A stretch of 64,000 nt of DNA from Thiodiazotropha sp040506705. Lineage in GTDB: Bacteria; Pseudomonadota; Gammaproteobacteria; Chromatiales; Chromatiaceae. A program made the position numbers and the translations under genes. The notes under the pieces are model-generated. The model ran no database searches. It was not told the DNA's origin and saw only the letters and a program-made list of their open reading frames with translations. Positions 1 through 8,144 of this stretch are shown in pieces (the first letter of the stretch is position 1; each line of letters starts with the position of its first letter). Location of the stretch: contig JBEVWG010000010.1 in assembly GCA_040506705.1 (NCBI GenBank), positions 36,576-100,575 of the forward strand, read 5' to 3'.

Positions 1-419
1 GCGGTAACTATGGCTGGCTTTACCATCATTGTGACAGTCCACATGCCGAGCAATGCCTGGAACACCACCAGTAATAACAGTATGCCCGGCAGTATTATTG
101 GCTGTCTTGCCATCTGCCGGTTCGACCAGGCGAGCAGTGCGAGAAGTAGGATAAAGAGTCCTAAGCTGCCTGCCATGTAGCGGTGAATCATCTCTTTCCA
201 GGCTTTTTCCTGATCTAAAGGTCTTATGGTTGAGTCCACTTCTGAGGCGTCACTGGGTACCACCATCTGTCCATAGCAACCTGGCCAGTCAGGACAGCCG
301 AGTCCGGCGTCTGAGAGTCTGACAAAAGCCCCTAGCAGCACAACACAAAAAGCCAGCAGGCAAGTCAAAAAGGCGAGACGGTATTGAATTCTAAGCAGGG
401 AAGAGGGATCTTTAGGCAT
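1..419 (-). CDS. ctaA: Heme A synthase (CtaA/COX15), 5' part only
   Basis: Reading the minus strand from an ATG at 419 gives about 139 residues that stay open to the window edge, so the gene is cut. The protein begins MPKDPSSLLRIQYRLAFL and has a first membrane segment (about residues 12-32) followed by the family signature GLGCPDWPGCYG and then EMIHRYMAG, which holds a conserved histidine of the heme-binding helices. Heme A synthase oxidises heme O to heme A for aa3-type oxidases and sits in the inner membrane. It is separated by some 47 kb from ctaB and the structural cox genes in this window, although these genes are often adjacent. It is divergent from the oxidase-like gene at 648. Confidence 0.9.
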   Translation of the reverse strand, partial: MPKDPSSLLRIQYRLAFLTCLLAFCVVLLGAFVRLSDAGLGCPDWPGCYGQMVVPSDASEVDSTIRPLDQEKAWKEMIHRYMAGSLGLFILLLALLAWSNRQMARQPIILPGILLLLVVFQALLGMWTVTMMVKPAIVT

Positions 420-647
420 AGTTCTCTCAAGGCAATGGGTGATGCTGCCACTCCCGTCCTGAATTGTCTGAAAAACTGATGGATACCGGGTTAATAACAG
501 CAGCGGTCAGCTCATTCCGCCAGTAGCTCGATGCATTAGGAATCAGCCTAATATGAGTTTCAATCAAGAGTCAAACAGTATCTGTTACTATTCAGGGTGA
601 TGGCTTTCGGCGTAGCGAGCGTCCGGAACCGTATCTGATACTGTTCA

Positions 648-2051
648 ATGTCAACAATGTTCGACGGGGGAAATACTGTTTTGATTCATGCTGAGAGTGA
701 GTCCATTGTTATCAATGTCAGCGATGAGCGGCAACGCATACTGGCATTGCGATGGCTGCAGTTGGGGGTACTTGCCTTAGCTTTGGCTGGGCTTTTTGCA
801 CTGTTACTTGTTGCTTCCCGAGCGCCAGGCAGTGAACGCTTTTTTCCCTGGATCGATTTTTTTCGAACAGCACTGGTGGTGCATGTGGATCAGTCTGTGC
901 TGATCTGGTTCTTGGCGATGAGCGGGGTTGCATGGTGTCTGACCTCAGTTGCTGAAACCTGGCGACTGGTTCTACAACGTATTGCCTTCTATACGGCCTT
1001 GGGAGGCGCTCTGGGTATTGCGCTGTCTGCATTTACTGGTGACGGTGCGCCATTGATGAATAACTACGTGCCAGTCTTACAACGTTCAGAATTCTTTATC
1101 GCGTTGGGCCTGTTTGGTTTCGGTATTGCTTTACAGGCTTTTACCCGTCTGACTGCAGTAGGATCGATTGCTATTCAGAGGGCAAATATACACCTTCCAA
1201 GCCTAGTGACCTGGACCCTCTCTCTTACCATCATAATATCTATCATAGCGCTACTATTGGCCTGGCTACAGATGCCTGCCGAAGTGGATGGTCAGGCTTA
1301 CTATGAGTATCTCTTTTGGGGGGCAGGGCATACACTCCAGTTTGCCTATACCCAGTTGGTCATTCTTGCCTGGTTGTTACTGGCTGTTAACAGTGGTGCA
1401 ACATTGCCTGGTAATGCCCGCTGGTATGCCGCTATTCTGATATTGGGGGTCGTTCCAGTATTGTCTACACCACTCATCTATCTGTTGTATGAGAGTGTCA
1501 GTCTCGCAGCAAAGGATGCATTCACAGCACAAATGAAATATGGCGGTGGCTTGGCTGTGATTCCTGCAGGTGTTCTAGTTGTCCTGGGACTGTTGCGCAG
1601 CAGAGAGGTTGCCGCTGTATCAAAACCTCTGCGAGCCTCGCTTTGGATGTCACTCCTGCTATTTTTCTCTGGTGGTGCTATAGCGCTATTCATATCTGGA
1701 GTGAATACCATTATCCCAGCCCACTATCATGGTTCGATTGTGGGAGTGACAATCGGGTTGATGGGAATGGCCTATCTTGTTCTAACCAAGCTCGGATATT
1801 CCGCACCTCAAGGTCGACTGGTGGAGATGCAGCCCTGGATATACGGCATAGGGCAGTTGCTCCATATTCTTGGATTGGCCGCCTCTGGCGCCATGGGAAT
1901 CCAGCGTAAGACAGCTGGTGCTGCTCAGGGGCTGGATAGCCTGTGGGCAAAGGTTGCGATGGGCGTAATGGGGATTGGTGGCCTGTTGGCTGTCATTGGC
2001 GGTATTTTATTTGTATGGGTAATGATTCGAGCCTTTATGCGGTTCAAGTAA
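648..2051 (+). CDS. Divergent heme-copper oxidase subunit I-like membrane protein
   Basis: A 467-residue polytopic membrane protein with about 12 hydrophobic segments. Histidines fall where heme-copper oxidases have metal ligands: one in HVDQSVLIWFL (about residue 79), one in GAGHTLQFAYTQL (about 227) and a pair in PAHYHGSIVG (about 360). The canonical HPEVY motif of subunit I is absent, and no subunit II or III gene is next to it. Proteins of this kind are annotated as cytochrome c oxidase subunit I-like or cbb3/NOR-like; the reaction is not known to me. The neighbour is the divergent ctaA, which fits a role linked to heme-copper enzymes. A second ATG nine bases downstream could be the start. 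The family call is fairly safe, the function is open. Confidence 0.65.
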   Translation: MSTMFDGGNTVLIHAESESIVINVSDERQRILALRWLQLGVLALALAGLFALLLVASRAPGSERFFPWIDFFRTALVVHVDQSVLIWFLAMSGVAWCLTSVAETWRLVLQRIAFYTALGGALGIALSAFTGDGAPLMNNYVPVLQRSEFFIALGLFGFGIALQAFTRLTAVGSIAIQRANIHLPSLVTWTLSLTIIISIIALLLAWLQMPAEVDGQAYYEYLFWGAGHTLQFAYTQLVILAWLLLAVNSGATLPGNARWYAAILILGVVPVLSTPLIYLLYESVSLAAKDAFTAQMKYGGGLAVIPAGVLVVLGLLRSREVAAVSKPLRASLWMSLLLFFSGGAIALFISGVNTIIPAHYHGSIVGVTIGLMGMAYLVLTKLGYSAPQGRLVEMQPWIYGIGQLLHILGLAASGAMGIQRKTAGAAQGLDSLWAKVAMGVMGIGGLLAVIGGILFVWVMIRAFMRFK

Positions 2052-2068
2052 AGCACCCAACTGAACAA

Positions 2069-2491
2069 CTATCTATTTCTCATCTCCACTTTAACTATCG
2101 GGAACTTGCTCTCACCAAAATTTATGGTCATTGTCTTATGTTCTTTTCCATAGAACGTATATTCGGCATATTTCGGGTATCTTTTTTCACCATTGGCGAA
2201 AAGAGCGACTATATGTTCTCTATCGAGGAGCCTTTGAGAAGAAGATCGATTTTGAATAGTTAAAACAGCCCAACGCTCACCGAGTTGGTTGCTCATGAGC
2301 AGGTTATTGGAAATTAGAAAATCTCCAAATTTTGGTTGTAAATCATCTGCATCAGTAAACTCAATCTCCATCGACCCTGGTATTGGCTCATCAATGGTGA
2401 GCACCTCATTTTCAGGAATCTCATCCGCATGGGCTGTTAATGTAATAGAGAGTAAAAGTAATAGAGTAACGATAGTCATGTGTATCTCCAT
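2069..2491 (-). CDS. Small secreted protein of unknown function
   Basis: The 140-residue product starts with a Sec-type signal peptide (hydrophobic TIVTLLLLLSITLTAHA, cleavage likely after AHA near residue 22). The mature part is acidic at first, then has a mixed beta-like pattern with RWAVLTIQNRS and VALFANGEKRYPKY, as in small periplasmic beta-sandwich proteins. I do not recognise a family. It converges on the oxidase-like gene with only 17 bases between the stops. An AT-rich stretch upstream (2492-2640) is suitable for its promoter. Confidence 0.6.
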   Translation of the reverse strand: MEIHMTIVTLLLLLSITLTAHADEIPENEVLTIDEPIPGSMEIEFTDADDLQPKFGDFLISNNLLMSNQLGERWAVLTIQNRSSSQRLLDREHIVALFANGEKRYPKYAEYTFYGKEHKTMTINFGESKFPIVKVEMRNR

Positions 2492-2639
2492 ATAGGTTTG
2501 ACAGATAATCTAATATAGAGATGAGACAAAAATAATAAACCAAACTCTCATATAATATTGAGCTATATGAAGTTGATCACATAACTCTATCGACTTTGAG
2601 AGTGAAGTGGTTTTAGAATTTGTTGGAATTAAACAGTAA

Positions 2640-2916
2640 ATGACTATAAGCGGATACCATCTCTCATCAGAAATTCTTTTCGACGGGCAGCACAGCAGGT
2701 ATTCGACCTGCTCATGCAACCAAGATCAGGGATAGGTTGATGTTTCTGCACACCGCCACTTGTATCGAAGACATGGATATCCCTGGATTCCGTCTTCACC
2801 CCCTTACCGGGAGGCTTGAGGGTCATTGGGCAATAGACGTTAACCGGAACTGGCGCATTGTTTTCAGGTTCGAAGATGGTGACGCTTATGTAGTGAATTA
2901 CGAGGATTACCACTGA
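2640..2916 (+). pseudogene. higB: HigB-type toxin (RelE superfamily), 5' end broken
   Basis: The frame ending at TGA 2914-2916 reads KFFSTGSTAGIRPAHATKIR, then GFRLHPLTGRLEGHWAIDVN and NWRIVFRFEDGDAYVVNYED, which is the HigB mRNA interferase family over nearly its whole length. In-frame stops lie at 2641-2643 and 2647-2649, and no ATG, GTG or TTG lies between 2650 and the conserved KFF block. An ATG at 2640 is one frame off; removing one base near 2653 would give MTISDTISHQKFFSTG, close to the usual N-terminus. The gene therefore looks frameshifted near its start, by real mutation or sequencing error. It overlaps the antitoxin start by one base (TGATG). Confidence 0.65.
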
Positions 2917-3218
2917 TGACAATTCGATCACACAATCCACCACATCCGGGTGAGCTGATTCTGCGAACCTACATTGAACCGTTCGAAGGTGTCTCTATAG
3001 CCAGTGTGGCTAGGGAGCTTGGCGTGAATAAGAGCACCTTTAATCGCTTGGTGAACTGCAAGGCAGACATTTCTCCTGAAATGGCAGTGCGCCTATCTGC
3101 TGTCCTGGGGCGTAATGCTGAAAGCTGGCTTGCCTTACAGGATCACTACGATTTATGGGAAGCCCGTAAATCAGTAAACACGAACGTTTTGAACAGGCTT
3201 CAATTTGAAGTTGCATAG
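2916..3218 (+). CDS. higA: HigA-type antitoxin, XRE-family regulator
   Basis: The 100-residue protein has the HigA opening HNPPHPGELI, then a helix-turn-helix (SIASVARELGVNKSTFNRLV, about residues 27-46) and the typical tail AESWLALQDHYDLWEAR. HigA neutralises the HigB interferase and represses the operon by binding its promoter. Its ATG overlaps the higB stop, the usual order for this module (toxin first). The antitoxin is intact while the toxin start appears damaged, as is common in decaying modules that remain as addiction relics. Confidence 0.9.
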   Translation: MTIRSHNPPHPGELILRTYIEPFEGVSIASVARELGVNKSTFNRLVNCKADISPEMAVRLSAVLGRNAESWLALQDHYDLWEARKSVNTNVLNRLQFEVA

Positions 3219-3535
3219 CCATTGCTGAAACAGACCAAGGTTATTTAAGGATAAATGCGACTGATAGAGTTAGTAAAGAATATGGACCAAACGCGTTTAT
3301 CTGCTTGGCCCTTGTGAAACCACGTAGCAATTTAGCGAGTGAATGGAAATTAGTATGACGCACCACACTAGCTAAACCCGGTTATTGTATATTTCAATTT
3401 GATCCTTTGTGTGGCGGTGTTGAGATACGCTGGGGTGATGGTGCATGGCAGCGCATCGATGATGCTGCAATACTGGATGATTTGATTTTGCTGCCCCAGT
3501 TCGGGGATAGCGATATAGATGACTTATTTGATTAG
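3209..3535 (+). pseudogene. Broken hypothetical gene carrying a mobile-repeat end
   Basis: One frame is open from 3209 to a TGA at 3356 and again to a TAG at 3533-3535. The first half reads AETDQGYLRINATDRVSKEY and the second ends LPQFGDSDIDDLFD. Both halves have a coding look, and they are separated by the stop that falls inside an 18-base copy of the terminal repeat of the 32-kb element. No ATG start is visible for the first half. I do not recognise the family. The best reading is a gene disrupted by insertion and imperfect loss of a small mobile repeat. Confidence 0.45.
3354..3371. repeat. Solo terminal repeat of the 213-bp inverted-repeat element
   Basis: The 18 bases TATGACGCACCACACTAG are identical to the right end of the element at 31994-32206 (bases 32189-32206). 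No second end was found nearby, so this is a solo remnant. It contains the stop codon that splits the broken gene around it. Confidence 0.7.
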
Positions 3536-3615
3536 AAACTAATCAGTTTAAGGGATCTTCTATATATATATTTAGAGTCTCAGAATGAGATTGATACAGA
3601 TTAACGGATAGTATA

Positions 3616-3963
3616 ATGAAGATCAAAGCGGATATACCAGTTATAGATATTCTTGGCCATGTAGTGCTATGGATAATACTCGGTGTTATTATACTTGGTA
3701 TCGCACTGTTCTTTTTTCCATATTCATTTTCTAAGTTTATTATAAATAGAACTTCAGTTGTGGAAATAGAAAAATGGGTTGTGCGTAGATTAAAATGTGA
3801 AATAGATCTTTTTGCAAATATTGGCCATGTGATTATTTTGATCTTAATTACTATTGTAACTTTGGGGCTTGGCAATATCTTCTACTTTTATCGTGTTTGG
3901 AATTATGCATTGAATAATACGCAGGTAGAGTCTACAAATACTGTACCTACTGAAACAGATTAA
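3616..3963 (+). CDS. Small inner-membrane protein with an internal duplication
   Basis: A 115-residue protein with two hydrophobic hairpins. The halves resemble each other: the first has IDILGHVVLWIILGVIILGI followed by FIINRT, the second has IDLFANIGHVIILILITIVT followed by YALNNT. Each repeat therefore carries an acidic residue, a GHV motif and a C-terminal N-x-T, a pattern I associate with small uncharacterised membrane families such as DUF6693; that name is tentative. The gene is AT-rich like the next one. Neighbours give no functional hint. Confidence 0.6.
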   Translation: MKIKADIPVIDILGHVVLWIILGVIILGIALFFFPYSFSKFIINRTSVVEIEKWVVRRLKCEIDLFANIGHVIILILITIVTLGLGNIFYFYRVWNYALNNTQVESTNTVPTETD

Positions 3964-4268
3964 GGGAGATATAACAAAAAGAAGAGCTAATTGAGGTTAT
4001 CTATCAATATAGAAGGACTAGTTTATTATGCAAACAAAGCGAAGTGTCATTGAAGATATACAGGTATTCATTTATTGATCGAGGGTTGTTTTGGGTGCTT
4101 TATTGGGTAGGTATTTTTTTAGCAACTTGGTCTGTCCTGCCATGATTATTATTGATCTGAACCAGATTTTAGATTGCATAGAATGCTTAATGAAAATGTT
4201 AACCCAGAGATTAAGAATAGATCTCCTAGACGAGATAAGTGAAATAGGAAATGGGAGGATTGCTTAGT
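3964..4268 (+). other. AT-rich gap with a possible broken membrane ORF
   Basis: No intact gene. Around 4050-4143 one frame reads FIDRGLFWVLYWVGIFLATW and ends at a TGA (4141-4143), which looks like the last membrane helix of a small protein. An ATG at 4028 lies in a different frame. The base composition matches the AT-rich genes on both sides. Confidence 0.3.
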
Positions 4269-5129
4269 ATGACTCAAATAATAGCAGTAATAACACAAGA
4301 ATTTGTTACTGTTGTATCAGATAGGAGACTAAGCTATTTAAATGAAGATGGTAGTTTTAAAGAAATAAAGACTGATAATGAGTGTAAATTAGTAGCACTA
4401 TGCGAACATTCATGTATTGCATATACTGGATTAGCAGATATTGGTGGATATGCAACATATGAATGGATTACTAGAACGTTAAAGAACTATAGATGTATAG
4501 ATGGTTGGCATGCTGGAAATATACTAGCGAAGGAAATCCAAAAATGCCTTAAAAACATTAGTAAGTCTTATAGTCATATGACTTTCTTAATCACAGGATG
4601 GAAAAACACTAATAAAGGATTATTACCTTTCACATTGCGTATGTCTAATGCATATAATCATGATGATAGTTGGAATAAGACTGCAACAGATAATTTCCGA
4701 TATAAATTAATTACTCTATTATCAAATGAATTACCGGAAAGTATGGTAGTTGGTGTTCCGCTAAAGCGGGAACAGAGACGTAGAATTAAAAGCCATTTAA
4801 GTAAAACAACAAAGAGAAGAACCCTTCCATTTGCTACACTAGAGTATTTATCTAAAGAAATAGTCAATAGTAAGAATATTATGGTAGGTGATAATGTGCT
4901 CGGTGTTACTATTCCTAAAAATCAGATAGAAGAAGCAAATAAGAAAGGTAAGTATTTCATTGGTCATCATGTGCCTAATACAACTAGGTCGACATTTACA
5001 TATTATGAAAAAGGTTCAAATGTATTGAACATATATGGTCCATCGCACGTATGTGGAGATTCAGCTATGATTGACTTCTCTGGTTCTATGGATAATGGAG
5101 TGGTATCTGCATCTTTTAAGGTGGTTTAA
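4269..5129 (+). CDS. Proteasome-like Ntn-hydrolase family protein
   Basis: The start at 4269 is chosen over 4251 because GGGAGG (4253-4258) sits about ten bases before it, and because this puts a threonine directly after the initiator: MTQIIAVITQEFVTVVSDRR. Proteasome beta-type and related Ntn hydrolases begin T-x-I-x-A-V, with SDRR or ADRR about 16 residues on, followed by a lysine and a strand ending in YTG; here CKLVALCEHSCIAYTGLADI matches. Removal of Met would expose Thr as the nucleophile. The 286-residue product is longer than a beta subunit, and its C-terminal part (about 170-286) is unfamiliar. The gene is strongly AT-rich with many ATA and AGA codons, unlike the core genes here, suggesting transfer. 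Function is unknown: peptidase or amidase. Confidence 0.6.
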   Translation: MTQIIAVITQEFVTVVSDRRLSYLNEDGSFKEIKTDNECKLVALCEHSCIAYTGLADIGGYATYEWITRTLKNYRCIDGWHAGNILAKEIQKCLKNISKSYSHMTFLITGWKNTNKGLLPFTLRMSNAYNHDDSWNKTATDNFRYKLITLLSNELPESMVVGVPLKREQRRRIKSHLSKTTKRRTLPFATLEYLSKEIVNSKNIMVGDNVLGVTIPKNQIEEANKKGKYFIGHHVPNTTRSTFTYYEKGSNVLNIYGPSHVCGDSAMIDFSGSMDNGVVSASFKVV

Positions 5130-5200
5130 TGACCGCACGATCGACGAGTGGTAACGCCAAGCCCGGCATTGATACTGGGATCTGTGCTCCGCCGGATCAC

Positions 5201-5236
5201 TCTTCCAGGGCCTCACGTAGCAGAATATGAATCAAA
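5201..5236 (-). repeat. Copy 1 of a short coding remnant (LIHILLREALEE)
   Basis: Read on the minus strand this encodes LIHILLREALEE followed by TGA. Copies 2 (5902-5937) and 3 (6586-6621) encode the same peptide with a stop at the same point. Between copies nearly all base differences are silent, including CGT against AGG for the same Arg. No longer common frame upstream is visible, so each looks like the 3' tip of a gene whose body is gone. The region from 5130 to 5387 holds no other gene I can support. Confidence 0.6.
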
Positions 5237-5387
5237 ACATGGCCGAGTACTGCATGAGATCACAGACAGCCAAGATGCCGGGTCATTAAAACTCGCCGCA
5301 ATCGATAGAGTAAGAGCGTACCACGGATACCAACCCATTATAGAGTCATAATCATCGCAAACCACACCACAATTTAAAGGTAACCCT

Positions 5388-5831
5388 ATGTATAAATATT
5401 TATTGCTTGTCCTTCTCACGTTGTCTATAACACCAGTGCATGCTGGTTTACTCTTTGATTTGAGTAAAGAGCCAGCGAGTAGGTATGAGCTTGGCAAGCT
5501 GAAGCTTGAGCATATTGCTTACAAATTGTCTGTAAAATATAGAGGTGAAGAGGTTGGTCGTACAAATTATTATATAAAGGGGTTTTCAGTTGAAGAATAT
5601 AAAATTCTTGTTCTTTCCGTGTCTGTCGTTGGCAGAACAAAAGATATAAGTGATGAGCTTTGTAAAAAAATGGTAAAACCGATTCGAGATGAAATAAACT
5701 TCTCAGATATTTCAAGTAGCCTATGGCGCGGCCTTACCGATGAACAAAAGGACTTGTTAAAGCAGGAACTGCTATTCAAGGTTATATTGGTATCTAAAGA
5801 AAACGACTCATTCAGAAAGGAATGTACATAA
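5388..5831 (+). CDS. Secreted hypothetical protein
   Basis: A 147-residue protein with a clear signal peptide (YKYLLLVLLTLSITPVHA, cleavage expected before GLLFD). The mature part is rich in Lys and Glu with no transmembrane segment and two cysteines, one at the end, that could pair. An AAAGGTAA ribosome site lies six bases before the ATG. It sits alone between copies 1 and 2 of the short repeated remnant. I do not recognise a family. Confidence 0.55.
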   Translation: MYKYLLLVLLTLSITPVHAGLLFDLSKEPASRYELGKLKLEHIAYKLSVKYRGEEVGRTNYYIKGFSVEEYKILVLSVSVVGRTKDISDELCKKMVKPIRDEINFSDISSSLWRGLTDEQKDLLKQELLFKVILVSKENDSFRKECT

Positions 5832-5901
5832 GCTCATGTTCTGAGCTTGTGGGGTTTCTGCTCAGGGTTGCGCTCGGTGGCCCATCGATGCCCGGATTTA
5901 G

Positions 5902-5937
5902 TCTTCCAGTGCTTCCCTGAGCAGAATATGGATCAAA
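5902..5937 (-). repeat. Copy 2 of the short coding remnant
   Basis: On the minus strand it reads TINLIHILLREALED and stops with TAA. It differs from copy 3 by silent changes (GCA/GCC, ATC/ATT) and one Glu-to-Asp change. It lies just beyond the 3' end of the minus-strand HEPN-like gene. Confidence 0.6.
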
Positions 5938-5944
5938 TTAATAG

Positions 5945-6394
5945 TCACGGAAAGCAACCCTCGACAATACGCGCTACTTCCTCTATTCCTTCAGCCATAT
6001 TATTCATATTAGGTAATACAATTCCATTTACACTTGTAGAATAGCGGGTGTAATACGGACTGTCGTGGCATTCTCCAAGAAGTTCGAGCCAATCTGGTGG
6101 CTGTTCTGATATTGGTAGACCATCCAAAAATGCCATTTTCCAAAGAGCTACCAAGTTGTGCCTAACTTTGTGATCTTTGAGACTTTTAGTTTCACCTTCC
6201 TTAGATAGATAAGCTTTCAGTAAGCATTCCATTGTATGCCCAGCAATTAACGATAGTGCAAGAGCAGATGATTTATTGTCTGCTAATGATCTTACGCCAG
6301 GTAGCATATTTCTTGCTACGCCAAGATAAGAAAGCGTGGGATCTACCTTTGAACCACCAGAAATACTAGCAGGGCCTGCCTGTAATCCAGTCAT
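5945..6394 (-). CDS. HEPN-domain-like protein
   Basis: The 149-residue protein is mainly helical. The segment SALALSLIAGHTMECLLKAY (about residues 42-61) matches the first long helix of HEPN proteins, in which a small-residue face is followed by E-x-x-x-K-A-Y. KVRHNLVALWKMA (about 75-87) matches the second helix with its charged RHN group. HEPN domains often act as RNases or partners of minimal nucleotidyltransferases in toxin-antitoxin modules, but the strict R-x4-6-H catalytic motif is not obvious and no nucleotidyltransferase gene is adjacent. It lies alone between repeat copies 2 and 3. The fold call is moderate, the function unproven. Confidence 0.5.
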   Translation of the reverse strand: MTGLQAGPASISGGSKVDPTLSYLGVARNMLPGVRSLADNKSSALALSLIAGHTMECLLKAYLSKEGETKSLKDHKVRHNLVALWKMAFLDGLPISEQPPDWLELLGECHDSPYYTRYSTSVNGIVLPNMNNMAEGIEEVARIVEGCFP

Positions 6395-6585
6395 CTTTAT
6401 ACCTCCTGATCAGAGACATCATTTATTGATAGTCTAGTATAGTAAAAGCATGTGGTTAGCGCGTAGGTTCAAAGAGATAACCGGCGTAACGGCCTGGCCA
6501 CTACAATCACCATCGAGACGCTATGTATTGCAACTAATCGATCACCAAGGGATGGTAAGGGTGTCTAAGGAAGAAGACTTCTACT

Positions 6586-6621
6586 CTTCCAGGGCTTCCC
6601 TGAGCAGAATATGAATCAGAT
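6586..6621 (-). repeat. Copy 3 of the short coding remnant
   Basis: On the minus strand it reads TVNLIHILLREALEE followed by TAG, with a TAA just upstream, so no longer protein is encoded. On the plus strand the same bases form the end of a 54-residue open frame starting at 6450 (ending SSRASLSRI), but the silent pattern of differences among copies favours the minus-strand reading. Confidence 0.6.
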
Positions 6622-6643
6622 TCACTGTTTACAATATAATAAA

Positions 6644-6677
6644 GCTCTGGGTATTAACACCCAGAGCCTTCTTTTTT
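6644..6677. terminator. Hairpin terminator between repeat copy 3 and the PEP-CTERM gene
   Basis: GCTCTGGGT (6644-6652), a six-base loop and ACCCAGAGC form a perfect nine-pair stem. A T-rich run follows on the plus strand, and an AT-rich stretch follows on the minus strand, where it would end the PEP-CTERM gene. Confidence 0.7.
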
Positions 6678-6679
6678 GC

Positions 6680-7390
6680 TTAACGATTCTTTTTTAATTT
6701 AAAATGTCGGATACCTAGCAAGCCAGACGCTAGTAGTAATATAGTACTAGGTTCAGGCACAGATGAAGGTGAAATTTCAGAAATACTGGTTAGTGTTAAG
6801 TATGCAAAACTAGGTACTAATTGACGCTCACCATCACTGTTGTATACGGTTAAAATATTATCACTAGACCTTATGTTATTTACAGCCCAATCAGTGAAAT
6901 CTGAATACGAATTGAGAGCTTCTCTTTGAAAAGTCTGATCTTGATAGGAATAAAGGGTAAATGAACCGTTGGGACCATAACCGTAAAATGAAAAATCTGC
7001 ATGACTTATGTTTCCACTTCCCGAATACCCTACGTAAGAAGTAATTCTTCCTAATTGAGCCTCATATAAAGAATTTTCATCTTTTTCGACATCAGTAGGA
7101 AATAGCGCGCTAGGCCCACTTACAAGAAGAGTATTGAGGCCAAAATAATACGATACACCACCTAAATCGTAGTGTGTTGTTTTTAAATCGAATGGCTGAT
7201 CATAAACATAATAAGTAAATGATACCGGGTCACCTTCTGATAGATTAGAGAGCTCTGTATTTTGTAGATAACTCAAATCACGGGTAACTGTGCCTTCAAA
7301 TGTGTAATACAGTGGTTTTGCGTGAATTGTTAGTGAGGCAAAAAGAAGTAAAAATAATACAAGTATGGGGACGAATTTCTGTTTTTTCAT
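6680..7390 (-). CDS. PEP-CTERM sorting-domain protein
   Basis: The 236-residue protein has an N-terminal signal peptide (hydrophobic to about residue 24, ending TIHAKP). It closes with the PEP-CTERM signal: VPEPSTILLLASGLLGI and a basic tail HFKLKKNR. Such tails are recognised by exosortase (EpsH) in biofilm- or EPS-producing Gram-negative bacteria, and the protein is moved to the cell surface. The central part is rich in Tyr, Ser and Gly with beta-type spacing, as usual for this group. No exosortase or EPS gene lies in the window, so its sorting partner must be elsewhere. Confidence 0.85.
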   Translation of the reverse strand: MKKQKFVPILVLFLLLFASLTIHAKPLYYTFEGTVTRDLSYLQNTELSNLSEGDPVSFTYYVYDQPFDLKTTHYDLGGVSYYFGLNTLLVSGPSALFPTDVEKDENSLYEAQLGRITSYVGYSGSGNISHADFSFYGYGPNGSFTLYSYQDQTFQREALNSYSDFTDWAVNNIRSSDNILTVYNSDGERQLVPSFAYLTLTSISEISPSSVPEPSTILLLASGLLGIRHFKLKKNR

Positions 7391-8144
7391 GGTTCACTCT
7401 ATTGTATTGCTTAAGATAGCAGACAATCACTTAAAGCATAATATGTGCCGCAATATAATTATTATATTAATCAGTATGATAGAATAAGGTATTGGTTAGA
7501 CTGTCAAGTATTCCGACAAAAGAGGTATTCGGCTTCATTTCATAATCACACAGGCCGGGCATCGGTCTCATGGGTTTTACTACTGCAAGCAATCATATGT
7601 ATTGTAATATCGATACTTACACTATCAAGGTGCCAAAGCAATCATTAAACACGCAGCAAAAAAAGAAGGGGGGCGCCAATGCCTGGATTGAGCGTTTGGT
7701 GATGAGGCAAACAAGTGCTGAGAGATCGCTAAACAGGATTTGACAGGGTTATTCGTAGGTTGACAGTGTCAATAATCTGTTAATATTGAAACAGATTAGC
7801 GGAATCGGCACATTAGTACAGGAAACGATCACTATGAACAGAGACAGCTTTCCTACCTAGAAGAGAAACAAGATGTCCGCTTGGAAGTTCTAGGTTTCTC
7901 ATACCATATATATCAATCTTTCGCTATTGGCCGGTTGGGGGCTTTGTTAAAACTAACTCCAGATGTCTGCTTTCATTAATCATCTATCTCTACGCTCGAG
8001 CATCGGTAATGTCCGCAAAGACCGCTCACTGGTAGTGAACTCATCAGTGCACATATGTTATTTTCTGTGGGATATATCTATACCCCCATCCTATCAAAGG
8101 AGAGGGGTTGTACGCCTGGTTTCAAGCGGCAGTCAGATCTATCC
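7391..8144. other. Gap with an IS110-type remnant and no intact gene
   Basis: Apart from the transposase remnant at 7624-7743, I see only a perfect eight-pair inverted repeat (AATCTGTT and AACAGATT, 7774-7797) overlapping a TTGACA-like box. Open frames here have no coding character that I can support. Confidence 0.4.
7624..7743 (+). pseudogene. C-terminal remnant of an IS110-family transposase
   Basis: One frame reads YQGAKAIIKHAAKKEGG and, after a frame change at the A7/G6 runs near 7656-7673, the next reads ANAWIERLVMRQ. IS110-family transposases have HGARAV-x-x-HA followed by W-x-x-x-L in the same spacing. The expected ANKNARIAW block is not readable, so this is a short decayed piece. No terminal repeats are visible, as is typical of IS110. 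Confidence 0.4.

Noticed and set aside
5148..5351. 67-residue plus-strand frame covering repeat copy 1
   Set aside because: No ribosome site and no family signature; the repeat reads better on the minus strand.
6450..6614. 54-residue plus-strand frame ending in repeat copy 3
   Set aside because: Silent-site pattern among the three copies supports the opposite strand, and the other copies do not share the upstream residues.
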